A stretch of DNA of 64,000 bases from Chitinophaga caseinilytica (GTDB lineage Bacteria; Bacteroidota; Bacteroidia; Chitinophagales; Chitinophagaceae): the NCBI RefSeq assembly GCF_038396765.1, contig NZ_CP150096.1:5687001-5751000 (forward strand), given 5' to 3'. The position numbers were made by a program, and so were the translations under genes. The stretch's first letter is position 1, and every line of letters begins with the position of its first letter. Shown piece by piece: positions 17,211 through 24,447 of the stretch. The notes under the pieces are model-generated. The model made no database searches and was not told the origin of the DNA. It saw only the letters and a program-made list of their open reading frames with translations.

Positions 17211-18224
17211 TTATGTGATTGCTAAAATAAAGAAAAGGAATAACAATAACACGATCGCCGAGCCTAAAGCATACGCTATCAGCACACCAATAGATTTGAC
17301 CAGCGCCTTACCGAAGGAAAGCTGGTAGGTGTTGCGGAGCGATAATACGAGGTAAATGAAGATGAGCAACACCAGCCATTCGTAATAAGCGAACCCGTGG
17401 AAGGGCATTCCGATCAGCATGGCGAGGATCCCCAGCATGAACACGACCGTGTGCATGTGGATGGAGAAGATGGCATGATCGCCGTAGACAAGGTCTTTCC
17501 GGCGGAAAAACCAGCTCAGCAACAGCGCGAAAAACGGCAGCAGCAGGAAGAACATTTTGGGATAGCTGTGCAGGAATTTATCCTGGATGGCATATCCGAC
17601 GTTGGCGCCGTATTTGTCGCGCAACTGGAGGAACCGCATGATGGTCTTTCGTTTGACCCAGTTATCGCGTTGATCTTCCGTGAACGTGTGTTGAAGGGAA
17701 TCGTACACATGGGCAGCGTTCTCCAGTGAATCCTGCCCGATGAGCGCGAGCGCATTCGCGTCCGCAAAAGCTTTCGCCGTGTCTTCCGGCGCTACTTTGC
17801 CGGAATCGAGCCTGCCGCGGATCTTTTCCGCAGTATCGACCAGGCCGCCGAAAACGGCTTTCTGGGTCGACTTTTCATGCGAATCCTCCCGGGCGTACGG
17901 ATCGTGGTGGCTGGTGGTCATCGCCGCCAGCAGGAAGAATACGAATGAAGTAAAAACGTACAGGCGGATGGGGTTCACGAACATCTGCCGCTTCCCCGCG
18001 ATATATTCCTTCGTTACCTTTCCGGGATAAAAGAAGAGATATTTGAGCGTGAGGAGGAGCTTGGAATCATAATGCGTGATGTCCTGGAAAAAATGGCCGG
18101 CCAGGTGCCCGAAAGACTCCTTGGTATCCACGTTTTCCTGGCCGCAATGGCCACAAAATCGGTCCGGCACTTCGTGCCCGCAATTGAGACAGGTTTTGTC
18201 CTGCCGAAGGTGTTGTGTTTTCAC
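17211..18224 (-). CDS. DUF3667 membrane protein with zinc ribbon (copy 1)
   Basis: The 337-residue protein starts with a CxxC-CxxC zinc ribbon (CLNCGHEVPDRFCGHCGQEN) followed by membrane segments near residues 85, 225, 255 and 310. This is the DUF3667 layout of Bacteroidota; the function is unknown. I place the start at a GTG (18224, VKTQHLRQDK) because the neighbouring paralogue begins identically with GTG at 19305; an in-frame start at 18275 would add an unrelated stretch. The motif YIAGKRQMFVNPIRLYVFTSF is shared with copy 2. The two genes are about 76 bp apart. Confidence 0.85.
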   Translation of the reverse strand: MKTQHLRQDKTCLNCGHEVPDRFCGHCGQENVDTKESFGHLAGHFFQDITHYDSKLLLTLKYLFFYPGKVTKEYIAGKRQMFVNPIRLYVFTSFVFFLLAAMTTSHHDPYAREDSHEKSTQKAVFGGLVDTAEKIRGRLDSGKVAPEDTAKAFADANALALIGQDSLENAAHVYDSLQHTFTEDQRDNWVKRKTIMRFLQLRDKYGANVGYAIQDKFLHSYPKMFFLLLPFFALLLSWFFRRKDLVYGDHAIFSIHMHTVVFMLGILAMLIGMPFHGFAYYEWLVLLIFIYLVLSLRNTYQLSFGKALVKSIGVLIAYALGSAIVLLLFLFFILAIT

Positions 18225-18300
18225 GTGTAAGCTGAGACAGGTTAAGGCGGGGTCAAAGATAGACAAAATGACCATTTCCTGATACCTTTCCCTTCCGCCC

Positions 18301-19305
18301 CTACGAAATCACGAACATCAGGACGATAAAGGCGAGCCCTACGAGCGCCGTGCCGAGCGCGTACGCCGCCACGATCCCCAACGATTTCCAGAAGGCCGTC
18401 GAAAAGCGGACCTGGTACGCGTTGCGCAACGCGAAAACGAAATACGCGTACACCGGCAGGATCATCCATGCGTACAGCGCATCGTTGTGGATGAGCAGGT
18501 TCAGCAGGATGCCGAGGATGCCGAACTGGAAAATAAAAGTGTGGAAATGGATGGAAAAGATAGCATGGCTTGCATACATCCAGCCTTTACGGGAAAAGAA
18601 CCATTTCAGCAACAGCGCGAAGAATGGCAGTAGCAGGAACATGAGCTTGGGATAATGATGGACGAGCTTGTCTTCCAGCACATTATCCATATTTCCGCCG
18701 TACCGGTCCCGCATTTCGAGGACCCGGGTCTGCATCTTCCGCTCCCACCAGGGCTCGCGGAGCCGCGGCGGCAGCGATTGCTGGACGGAATCGTACAGAT
18801 GGGCGGAATTGCGGACAGATTCGTCGCCCATGATGCGGAGGATCTCGGCCTGCGTGCGCACTTTGAACGTGTCTTCAGCCGGCACTTTCCCGTCTTCGAG
18901 CGACTTGAACAGCTTTTGCGACACCTGGTACATCGAGTCCAGTTTCCGCTTCTGTTCCACTTCCATAGTGCGTTCGTAGGGATTGTCGTGCTGCCCGGTG
19001 AGCCCCATCATGAGGAAGAAAACGAAGGACGTAAAAACGTAGAGCCGGATGGGGTTGACGTACGTCAACCTTTTGCCCGCCATGTATTCGCGCGTGAGCA
19101 GGCCGGGGTAGAAAAAGAGGAATTTCAGGGTGAGGAGGAATTTGGAGTCGTAGTGCGTGATATCCTGGAAAAAATGGCTGACCAGGTGCCCGAAAGACTC
19201 CTGGGTTTCCACGTTTTCCTGGCCGCAATGGCCGCAGAAACGGTCCGGCACGGGGTGGCCGCAGTTGAGGCAGGACTTTTCCTGCCGGAGGTGTTGCGTT
19301 TTCAC
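18301..19305 (-). CDS. DUF3667 membrane protein with zinc ribbon (copy 2)
   Basis: This 334-residue paralogue of the downstream gene has the same order of elements: a GTG start, KTQHLRQEK, the double CxxC ribbon (CLNCGHPVPDRFCGHCGQEN), the GKRLTYVNPIRLYVFTSF segment and four hydrophobic stretches toward the C-terminus. The two copies are strongly similar in the first 110 residues and diverge in the middle loop, as expected of a tandem duplication with relaxed constraint on the loop. A role in the membrane is clear, but nothing in the sequence shows which one. It is divergent to the YD-repeat gene at 19424. Confidence 0.85.
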   Translation of the reverse strand: MKTQHLRQEKSCLNCGHPVPDRFCGHCGQENVETQESFGHLVSHFFQDITHYDSKFLLTLKFLFFYPGLLTREYMAGKRLTYVNPIRLYVFTSFVFFLMMGLTGQHDNPYERTMEVEQKRKLDSMYQVSQKLFKSLEDGKVPAEDTFKVRTQAEILRIMGDESVRNSAHLYDSVQQSLPPRLREPWWERKMQTRVLEMRDRYGGNMDNVLEDKLVHHYPKLMFLLLPFFALLLKWFFSRKGWMYASHAIFSIHFHTFIFQFGILGILLNLLIHNDALYAWMILPVYAYFVFALRNAYQVRFSTAFWKSLGIVAAYALGTALVGLAFIVLMFVIS

Positions 19306-19372
19306 GATAGGTTTGAAGTCAGGTTAAAGTATGTTAAATATAACCAATTTGATTTTATCTGCCCGACATACG

Positions 19373-19403
19373 TTTTGCAAAGCCGCGAACGTTTGTACAT
19401 TTG
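19373..19403 (+). promoter_or_regulatory. Bacteroidota-type promoter of the YD-repeat protein gene
   Basis: TTTTG (19373-19377) and TACATTTG (19396-19403) are separated by 18 bp, the same spacing as at 5759 and 20262. The -7 box lies 20 bp before the ATG at 19424. Confidence 0.7.
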
Positions 19404-19423
19404 CGAACACTGACAATCGAGAT

Positions 19424-20254
19424 ATGCGCATCCTTTCTACCATATGCCTTACCCTTGCCCTGGGCGCCGCCCGCGGGCAGCATTATTACCAGGACGTCAT
19501 CAGCACGGGCCAGACAGCTGCCACCATGGCGCAGTTCAAAGCCAACAAGGTGACGGGCCAGATCGTCCGCTCGCTGGATGCCAACCAGGAAACCGACAAC
19601 GATTTCATCTGCGTGCGCACCACGCAGCCCCCCTACCAGAAGCTCAAAGCCGTGACGCAGAGCCGCAACAGCGGCCGGTCGGTACTGACGAGCACCTTTG
19701 CCGGCAACGGCCGTCTGACGCGGACGGTAGACAGTACCGATAATGCCATTACCACCGTTCAATACCGCTATACGGAACAGGGGCTCCTGGCTGAAGTGGA
19801 GTCGGGCGTCCGCGGGCGGGAAGACAAGTACCGTACGCAGGAGCGCCATCGCTATGAATACGATTCTACGGGCAGGTTGCAGCGGATGGTGTTGAAGAAA
19901 GGCGGGCCCGATTCGGTGATCGTGGTGTTTAAAACGGATAGTGCAGGACGGGTAACGGAGGAGATGGAGCCCGGCCGCCAGCGCATCTATTACAACTACG
20001 ATGCGGCTGGCCGTTTGACGGACGTGCTGCGCTATTATCCTTCCCGAAAAAGAATGTTGCCCGATTATACTTTCGAATATGGCGCCGATGGAAAATTGGC
20101 GGCGATGACGGTGGTGACGGTGGAGACGGGCGACTACCTTATCTGGAAATACGCGTATGATGCGAAAGGATTGCCGTTGCGTGAAGACTGCTATGGCAAA
20201 GGGTTAGAGCTGCTCGGACGGATCGCGTACAAATATGAGTTCGCAGAAAATTGA
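19424..20254 (+). CDS. Exported YD/RHS-like repeat protein
   Basis: The 276-residue product begins with a signal peptide (MRILSTICLTLALGAARGQ) that ends in a typical Gly-Gln cleavage region. The start at 19424 is chosen because it gives this signal peptide and stands 20 bp after a consensus promoter; an in-frame codon at 19331 lies upstream of the promoter. The mature part has YD-type strand pairs (YRYTEQGLL, YEYDSTGRLQR, FKTDSAGRVTEE, YNYDAAGRLTD, FEYGADGKLAA, YAYDAKGLP). It resembles the two lipoproteins at the left end but lacks a lipobox. The function is unknown. Confidence 0.8.
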   Translation: MRILSTICLTLALGAARGQHYYQDVISTGQTAATMAQFKANKVTGQIVRSLDANQETDNDFICVRTTQPPYQKLKAVTQSRNSGRSVLTSTFAGNGRLTRTVDSTDNAITTVQYRYTEQGLLAEVESGVRGREDKYRTQERHRYEYDSTGRLQRMVLKKGGPDSVIVVFKTDSAGRVTEEMEPGRQRIYYNYDAAGRLTDVLRYYPSRKRMLPDYTFEYGADGKLAAMTVVTVETGDYLIWKYAYDAKGLPLREDCYGKGLELLGRIAYKYEFAEN

Positions 20255-20261
20255 AAAAAGA

Positions 20262-20292
20262 TTTTGCAGAATTAAAACAATTCCTATCTTTG
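20262..20292 (+). promoter_or_regulatory. Promoter of the tRNA-Gly/tRNA-Leu unit
   Basis: TTTTG (20262-20266), an 18-bp spacer and TATCTTTG (20285-20292) form a near-ideal Bacteroidota promoter 37 bp before tRNA-Gly. Confidence 0.75.
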
Positions 20293-20329
20293 CAATCCCA
20301 ACGAAAAAAGTTCTTATAAAAATAATCAA

Positions 20330-20402
<73 letters not shown>

Positions 20403-20494
20403 CAGAAATCAGAAGTTCCAAACTGTTGCAAAGCGGTTTGGAATTTTTGTTTAAAGATATTTGTGGATGTTTCTTTACATTTACAAATAAGGAT

Positions 20495-20580
20495 ACCCGG
20501 GTGGTGGAATTGGTAGACACGCCGGACTTAAAATCCTGTTCGCTGCAAGGCGAGTACGGGTTCGACCCCCGTCCCGGGTA
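20495..20580 (+). tRNA. tRNA-Leu (TAA), integration site of the island
   Basis: The 86-nt class II tRNA has an acceptor stem ACCCGGG/CCCGGGT, the anticodon TAA in ACTTAAAATC, a long variable arm and a T arm with GGGTTCGACCCCC. CCA is not encoded. Its 3' end is duplicated at 26546-26558 at the far end of an AT-rich segment, so it served as the attachment site of a genomic island. The gene itself stays intact. Confidence 0.97.
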
Positions 20581-20581
20581 C
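20569..20581. repeat. attL: 13-bp direct repeat in the tRNA-Leu 3' end
   Basis: CCGTCCCGGGTAC is identical to 26546-26558 and marks the left border of the island. Confidence 0.75.
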
Positions 20582-20608
20582 AGTCGGGGATAACATCCTC
20601 AAAATTTT

Positions 20609-20641
20609 CGGGTTGCTCTACATAGAGCAACCCGTTTTCTT
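20609..20641 (+). terminator. Terminator just inside the island, after tRNA-Leu
   Basis: A 10-bp perfect stem CGGGTTGCTC / GAGCAACCCG with a six-base loop (20609-20634) is followed by TTTTCTTTT. It lies on the island side of attL, so it was probably brought in by the element and now ends the tRNA transcript. Confidence 0.85.
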
Positions 20642-20655
20642 TTATATTCTTGTAG

Positions 20656-20945
20656 TTATGTATTAGTGCGGGATTTAGTCGGGGGAGTTCTACATCGGTG
20701 TCCGTCAAATGTGATTGCAAGTTGGAACACCGCCTTTACTAACTTGCGCTTACCCCTTACATCGCATTTATCATAAACAGCCTTTAGATTAGTGAGAAGC
20801 GGAGCTGCTTCATTTACCTGCTCTATTTTATTGTCGTTGTATTGTTTTAGGATTTCGATCTGCGTCTCCAGATCTGTTTGCTGGTAGGATAGTTTGTCGA
20901 ACCATTTCTTATAAGTAATCGGTTCTATTTCATCAAAACCTGAAG
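20656..20945 (-). pseudogene. C-terminal remnant of a serine site-specific recombinase
   Basis: The minus-strand reading ends with a coiled segment (ITYKKWFDKLSYQQTDLE, then QIEILKQYNDN), followed by LLTNLKAVYDKCDVRGKRKL, VKAVFQLAITFDGHRCRTP and a short polar tail. This order is what I know from the C-termini of large serine recombinases of Bacteroidota, whose last conserved block reads roughly F-P-E-x-L-x-Y-D-G-x-x-Y-R-T. The catalytic resolvase domain and zinc ribbon are missing. Upstream of about 20940 (toward the 5' end on this strand) the homology stops, although the frame stays open by chance to 21174. It is a dead integrase fragment at the tRNA border. Confidence 0.65.
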
Positions 20946-21131
20946 AAACTATTGGAGAAACACGGTAAAACCCCGGAGGTAGTTGCAGCGCATGACAATA
21001 TAGAAACCAAGCAGGTGTATAGGGTTTTAAATGGAGAACATAGCTCGACAATCTCAGTAATCTATGCTTTCGCCAAAGGATTAGGGGTAAAGCCAATGGA
21101 GCTTTTTGATATTGAATACCAGGAGATTTAA
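20919..21131 (+). pseudogene. 5'-truncated XRE-family HTH regulator
   Basis: On the plus strand an open frame from 20919 to the TAA at 21131 reads LKKLLEKHGKTPEVVAAHD, then TKQVYRVLNGEHSSTISVI and YAFAKGLGVKPMELFDIEYQ. This is a nearly complete helix-turn-helix of the XRE/Cro type with the usual final helix (AxxLGVxPxELF). An in-frame TAA at 20916 lies just before it and no ATG, GTG or TTG start precedes the domain, so the 5' end is lost. The break coincides with the point where the minus-strand recombinase remnant begins, which shows a recombination junction at about 20920-20945. It was probably the element's regulator. Confidence 0.6.
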
Positions 21132-21196
21132 TTGCGTAAGGAATAGTGAGTAACCTCAAAATCGACTTTGTCACACAATGTTACTTCCCATTTACC

Positions 21197-21269
21197 CGCA
21201 AACATATTTGCGAAACTGCCGACTTCGGAGGCAGTTGGACAAGTTCGTTGTGTAACAACGATACAACTT
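21197..21269. repeat. Cluster of three inverted repeats upstream of the DGQHR/HEPN pair
   Basis: Three small dyads follow one another: CGCAAA-CATA-TTTGCG (21197-21212), ACTGCC-N9-GGCAGT (21215-21235), and CGTTGT-GTA-ACAACG (21246-21260), the last framed by AAGTT/AACTT (21241-21245 and 21265-21269). They lie in the 214-bp gap between the XRE remnant and the gene at 21346. They could be operators or recombinase subsites; nothing else was seen in this gap. Confidence 0.5.
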
Positions 21270-21345
21270 GCAACAGTATTTAAATGCCATTTTTAATAAG
21301 ATTCTTAATTTTTTTATTCTAAATTAGAATAAATAAGAACACCCA

Positions 21346-22551
21346 ATGAATATCAAAGTTTTATCTCGAATTCTGGATCAAAAAATTAATGCCCTAAATG
21401 TACTAGTGGAAATAAGAATTAAGGATTACTTGTCAATTGCATCCCAAATAATACACAATAACGAACTTCAAAGAAAAAAAGTGAGATCGTCAAAGTCGGT
21501 TTATTCCCTACTTAGAAATGACTTAAAACAAGGCTGTACAATTCCACCTGTTTTTCTTGCTGTAAGAAAAGAAGCAGTAGGGACAAAAGGGAAAGTTAGT
21601 AAGCTGGAAACAACTACCGATTCAGAAATTATAAAGTATATAGAGGAAAAGAAGCTTCTAATCCTTGATGGTCTTCAAAGGACTTATCAGTTGATTGAAC
21701 TTGAACAAGAGTTAAAAAAAGATAAAGACATTGAAACACTTAGAGCGTTTTTAGAAAGAAATATTCGGGCCGAAATCTTCATTGGCATAAACAAAATTGG
21801 AATTTTATACCGAATGTTGACCCTAAATACCGGCCAAACTCCAATGTCGGTAAGACATCAAATTGAGATATTATACCAAGACTATCTTGGGGAAAATAAA
21901 ATACCTGGAATCGAAATCCTTCGTGAAGTTGAAGGTGGAAGAGCACTTAAACCAGGCAAATACAAGTTTAATGAAATTGTTGACGGCTTCCAATCGTACT
22001 TGGAGAAAGACGAACTGGCTATTGACAGGGCTTCTTTGCTAGAGGATGTCAAAAGTTTAGAAAAGCTCTCTAAAGTTGGTCAAAAAAAAGATCTTTTCCA
22101 AGATTTTGTAGTTGGTTACCATAGCTTTATTGTAAAAGTTGGCCAAACTGGAAAAAATTGGGCGTTGGATGAAGATGATGAAGAATTTCATGAAAGTGTT
22201 CCTCAACCCTTTGCCACAGACATTAGTTCCATTTTCATGAGGGGACAAGTGTTAACTGGATTTGGTGCAGCCCTAGGCTCATTAGAAGACCTTAATCAAA
22301 TAAAGGATTTAAGCACAATACCCACAGTCTTAAATAAGTTAAAACTTGGAGGAAACGAAGACGAAACTTTCAAATTAATTTTAATGAACTTGGAAACTAT
22401 TCGGAAAAGTTCAAAGAAAATTGGGAATAGTCAACGACGATACTTCTACTTTTTCTTCAAATCTCTATTTAATAGTTCAGGAGATTCCCATTTGAATATT
22501 AAAAAGTCGATAGAAAAGGCATTCCAAAACTATAAAGTAGAATTCTTATAA
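21346..22551 (+). CDS. Hypothetical protein with a DGQHR/ParB-like motif (island gene)
   Basis: The 401-residue protein is not firmly recognised. Its N-terminal half has the motif ILDGLQRTYQLI (DGLQR at residues 108-112), followed by an extended segment ending in LTLNTGQTPMS near residues 158-168. This order (D-G-x-Q-R, then a strand with N-T-G/N-x-x-x) is the signature of DGQHR/DndB-like and DUF262-like members of the ParB/sulfiredoxin superfamily, which are frequent in phage-defence loci. The codon use is AT-rich, unlike the host. Its TAA overlaps the ATG of the next gene by one base (TAATG), so the two are translationally coupled. Both probably act together. Confidence 0.7.
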   Translation: MNIKVLSRILDQKINALNVLVEIRIKDYLSIASQIIHNNELQRKKVRSSKSVYSLLRNDLKQGCTIPPVFLAVRKEAVGTKGKVSKLETTTDSEIIKYIEEKKLLILDGLQRTYQLIELEQELKKDKDIETLRAFLERNIRAEIFIGINKIGILYRMLTLNTGQTPMSVRHQIEILYQDYLGENKIPGIEILREVEGGRALKPGKYKFNEIVDGFQSYLEKDELAIDRASLLEDVKSLEKLSKVGQKKDLFQDFVVGYHSFIVKVGQTGKNWALDEDDEEFHESVPQPFATDISSIFMRGQVLTGFGAALGSLEDLNQIKDLSTIPTVLNKLKLGGNEDETFKLILMNLETIRKSSKKIGNSQRRYFYFFFKSLFNSSGDSHLNIKKSIEKAFQNYKVEFL

Positions 22552-23675
22552 TGGCTTTAAGATTCTTACAAGATGATGAAACCGAATTCGAAACAAATAA
22601 TATTCGGTTCAATTCTTTGCAAAAAACCTTCACCCTAAAGGGCATAAACAATAACTTTCTAGAATTCCAGTATGCGCTTGAAAAGGACAATAGATTTAAC
22701 ACTAACCATAAGGAGTTTTCTATTTATTTGTTCCATAAAAATGTTGCGACCAACGATATTTTTCAAATCAAGATTGATAACCAAAGATTAGGCTGGTTAT
22801 TTCCTGTCCAAGCCCTCCTTTCTAATGAGCATGACTATGCCCAAGATGAACACTTCTTTCCATATAGTTTTAATGCATACCGCCTACTTCTTAGTAATGC
22901 TAGAAATCTCCCATATAAACTTTGCTCGTTTAATAACGATCCAACTATAGAAGATATTTATGGAGAAAACACTACGATATTAATACTTTACAATAAGTAT
23001 ATTCGCCAGCTTAAAAATGTAAACAAAATCCAATTTAACATCGAAGATTATCTTTTGTTCTTTTATAGTCATGGCTACACCCTGTTAAACGAAAACAATT
23101 TTAAAAGCCTAATCAATTATGATCAACCAGATCCAAATGTGAGAGCTTTTTCGAACACAATAGTAAATCTTAAACCAATTTCGAAAAATTTAATAGTTGA
23201 TAAAATATACCTAAATAGTTTAATACAGGGTTTAATAAAATTAGAGAAACATCCACTAGTAAGATTCCACTTATTGTATTCAGTTATAGAATTGTTTATT
23301 ACTCGTTTATTTGAGGCCGAATTTTCCAATACTTTAGATGCATTTAAAAATATGGAGAACTTCTATGATGCTAAAGAAAAATTAACAAAATTGGGAAATG
23401 AAAAAGAAAGAATTGCTAAAATCCTGTCTAACAAATGCCCTGGGCTTTCACCAGACTTGTTAAATGATCTTAGAGATTCATGTAACAATTTCCTTTCTTT
23501 CGTGTTTGCTCCAAAAATTTTCTCAAAGCCAACAGGCGAGGCCTTATACAAATTAAGATCCACTATTTTTCATAATTTAAGATTGGTTCCCTCGGGCTAT
23601 GACAACCACCTTAATGCCGTATTAATAAAACTTGAATCTCTCATATTAGAAATTAGCATTAAGCTTAGTCTTTGA
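22551..23675 (+). CDS. Hypothetical protein with a C-terminal HEPN-like motif (island gene)
   Basis: The 374-residue protein has no overall similarity that I recognise. The C-terminal third is helical and ends with LYKLRSTIFHNLRLV, containing R-x4-H (Arg336, His341) followed by a long helix. This is the active-site signature of HEPN ribonucleases (Apea-like group) found in toxins and abortive-infection proteins. The N-terminal part is rich in aromatic and Asn residues and might be a sensor. It overlaps the DGQHR-like gene by one base and is followed by a strong terminator, so the two genes form a closed bicistronic unit. Its role as an RNase effector is inferred from the motif only. Confidence 0.7.
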   Translation: MALRFLQDDETEFETNNIRFNSLQKTFTLKGINNNFLEFQYALEKDNRFNTNHKEFSIYLFHKNVATNDIFQIKIDNQRLGWLFPVQALLSNEHDYAQDEHFFPYSFNAYRLLLSNARNLPYKLCSFNNDPTIEDIYGENTTILILYNKYIRQLKNVNKIQFNIEDYLLFFYSHGYTLLNENNFKSLINYDQPDPNVRAFSNTIVNLKPISKNLIVDKIYLNSLIQGLIKLEKHPLVRFHLLYSVIELFITRLFEAEFSNTLDAFKNMENFYDAKEKLTKLGNEKERIAKILSNKCPGLSPDLLNDLRDSCNNFLSFVFAPKIFSKPTGEALYKLRSTIFHNLRLVPSGYDNHLNAVLIKLESLILEISIKLSL

Positions 23676-23733
23676 TAAGGTTTCATGACCTAGCTAACTA
23701 AAATTGGCAAGTGTTCCAACAAACTCCCAATCA

Positions 23734-23760
23734 CGGTACAAGGAGGGATTTGAACACCCT
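23734..23760 (-). other. tRNA T-arm-like fragment, possible second attachment remnant
   Basis: Read on the minus strand this stretch contains GGGTGTTCAAATCCC and ends in CTTGTACCG, similar to the T-loop and 3' end of a tRNA but with an imperfect T stem. Ten bases (GGTGTTCAAA) recur next to attR at 26529-26538. It may be a decayed attachment site; the case is weak. Confidence 0.3.
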
Positions 23761-23766
23761 TCTGTT

Positions 23767-23799
23767 AAAGGCTAACAATCAAATTGTTAGCCTTTTTTT
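23767..23799 (+). terminator. Terminator after the DGQHR/HEPN pair
   Basis: A 13-bp perfect stem (AAAGGCTAACAAT / ATTGTTAGCCTTT, loop CAA, 23767-23795) is followed by a T run. It closes the two-gene unit. Confidence 0.9.
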
Positions 23800-24005
23800 A
23801 TTTTGCTGGCAATACTTCCCTCATTAGATTCTTGATTACAAGTCATTCCGAATTCAAGTAGAGTACTTATTTTACAGCCCTTTGAGTAAATTAAGGTGTT
23901 CGACTCTCCTCATCTTTTGGGATGGGAGATTCTTTGAACTCAGCTTTACTCTCTCTTTTTGTTTTTTGCTTCTGCTGGGAAGGTTCAGACTGCTGAGCTT
24001 TGTGT

Positions 24006-24203
24006 TTATTGATTACTGCTTACAATCATCCTAGCTATTTGATCTAGGAGATCTAGTTCTTCCTGGGTGAATTCTTCATCCTTTACTCCATCTTCCATAA
24101 AAGAAGTTTTTATATGATTATTATAAAGTACTCGTGTCTTACAATAACCTTCAAGATTCCCACATGTATTGAGAGTAGGATAATGATTTTCTCGAACAAA
24201 CAA
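24006..24203 (-). CDS. Small hypothetical island protein, probably frameshifted
   Basis: A 65-codon frame with a TTG start (24203) ends in DEEFTQEELDLLDQIARMIV and SSNQ. The amphipathic EELDLLDQIARMIV segment looks like the start of small conserved proteins of Bacteroidota mobile elements. Just after the stop, a different frame (down to about 23890) encodes a Lys/Gln/Glu-rich tail (KHKAQQSEPSQQKQKTKRES, then KAEFKESPIPKDEE) typical of the C-terminus of such proteins. I read this as one small gene broken by a frameshift. Apart from this and the terminator at 23767, the region 23676-24447 shows nothing I can support. Confidence 0.4.
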   Translation of the reverse strand: MFVRENHYPTLNTCGNLEGYCKTRVLYNNHIKTSFMEDGVKDEEFTQEELDLLDQIARMIVSSNQ

Positions 24204-24447
24204 TTCTCCTTAATTTAGGCACCTGTGTTTTTTCTTCCTTATATTAAAGGAAACTTAAGAACCTAAGCAATCTTAAGTTTCATCCAACTTGCTGAGATAA
24301 ATAGTAATGCCATTTTACCTTCTTAACAGTTTACTGCCATCGTTGAGGTATAAAGCCGCATTTTCAGTAGAAATGTAGCTCATCGTTTCTCTGATCCACT
24401 GACTTTGGGAAAGCAAATTTGTAGAAATAATTAAATGATATAATAAA

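Noticed and set aside
20481..20720. A minus-strand frame across tRNA-Leu
   Set aside because: It overlaps the whole tRNA and the terminator hairpin and lacks a recognisable domain.
20981..21174. N-terminal half of the 172-codon minus-strand frame as part of the recombinase
   Set aside because: This part has no recombinase similarity, and the opposite strand encodes a good XRE helix-turn-helix, so the frame is open by chance here.
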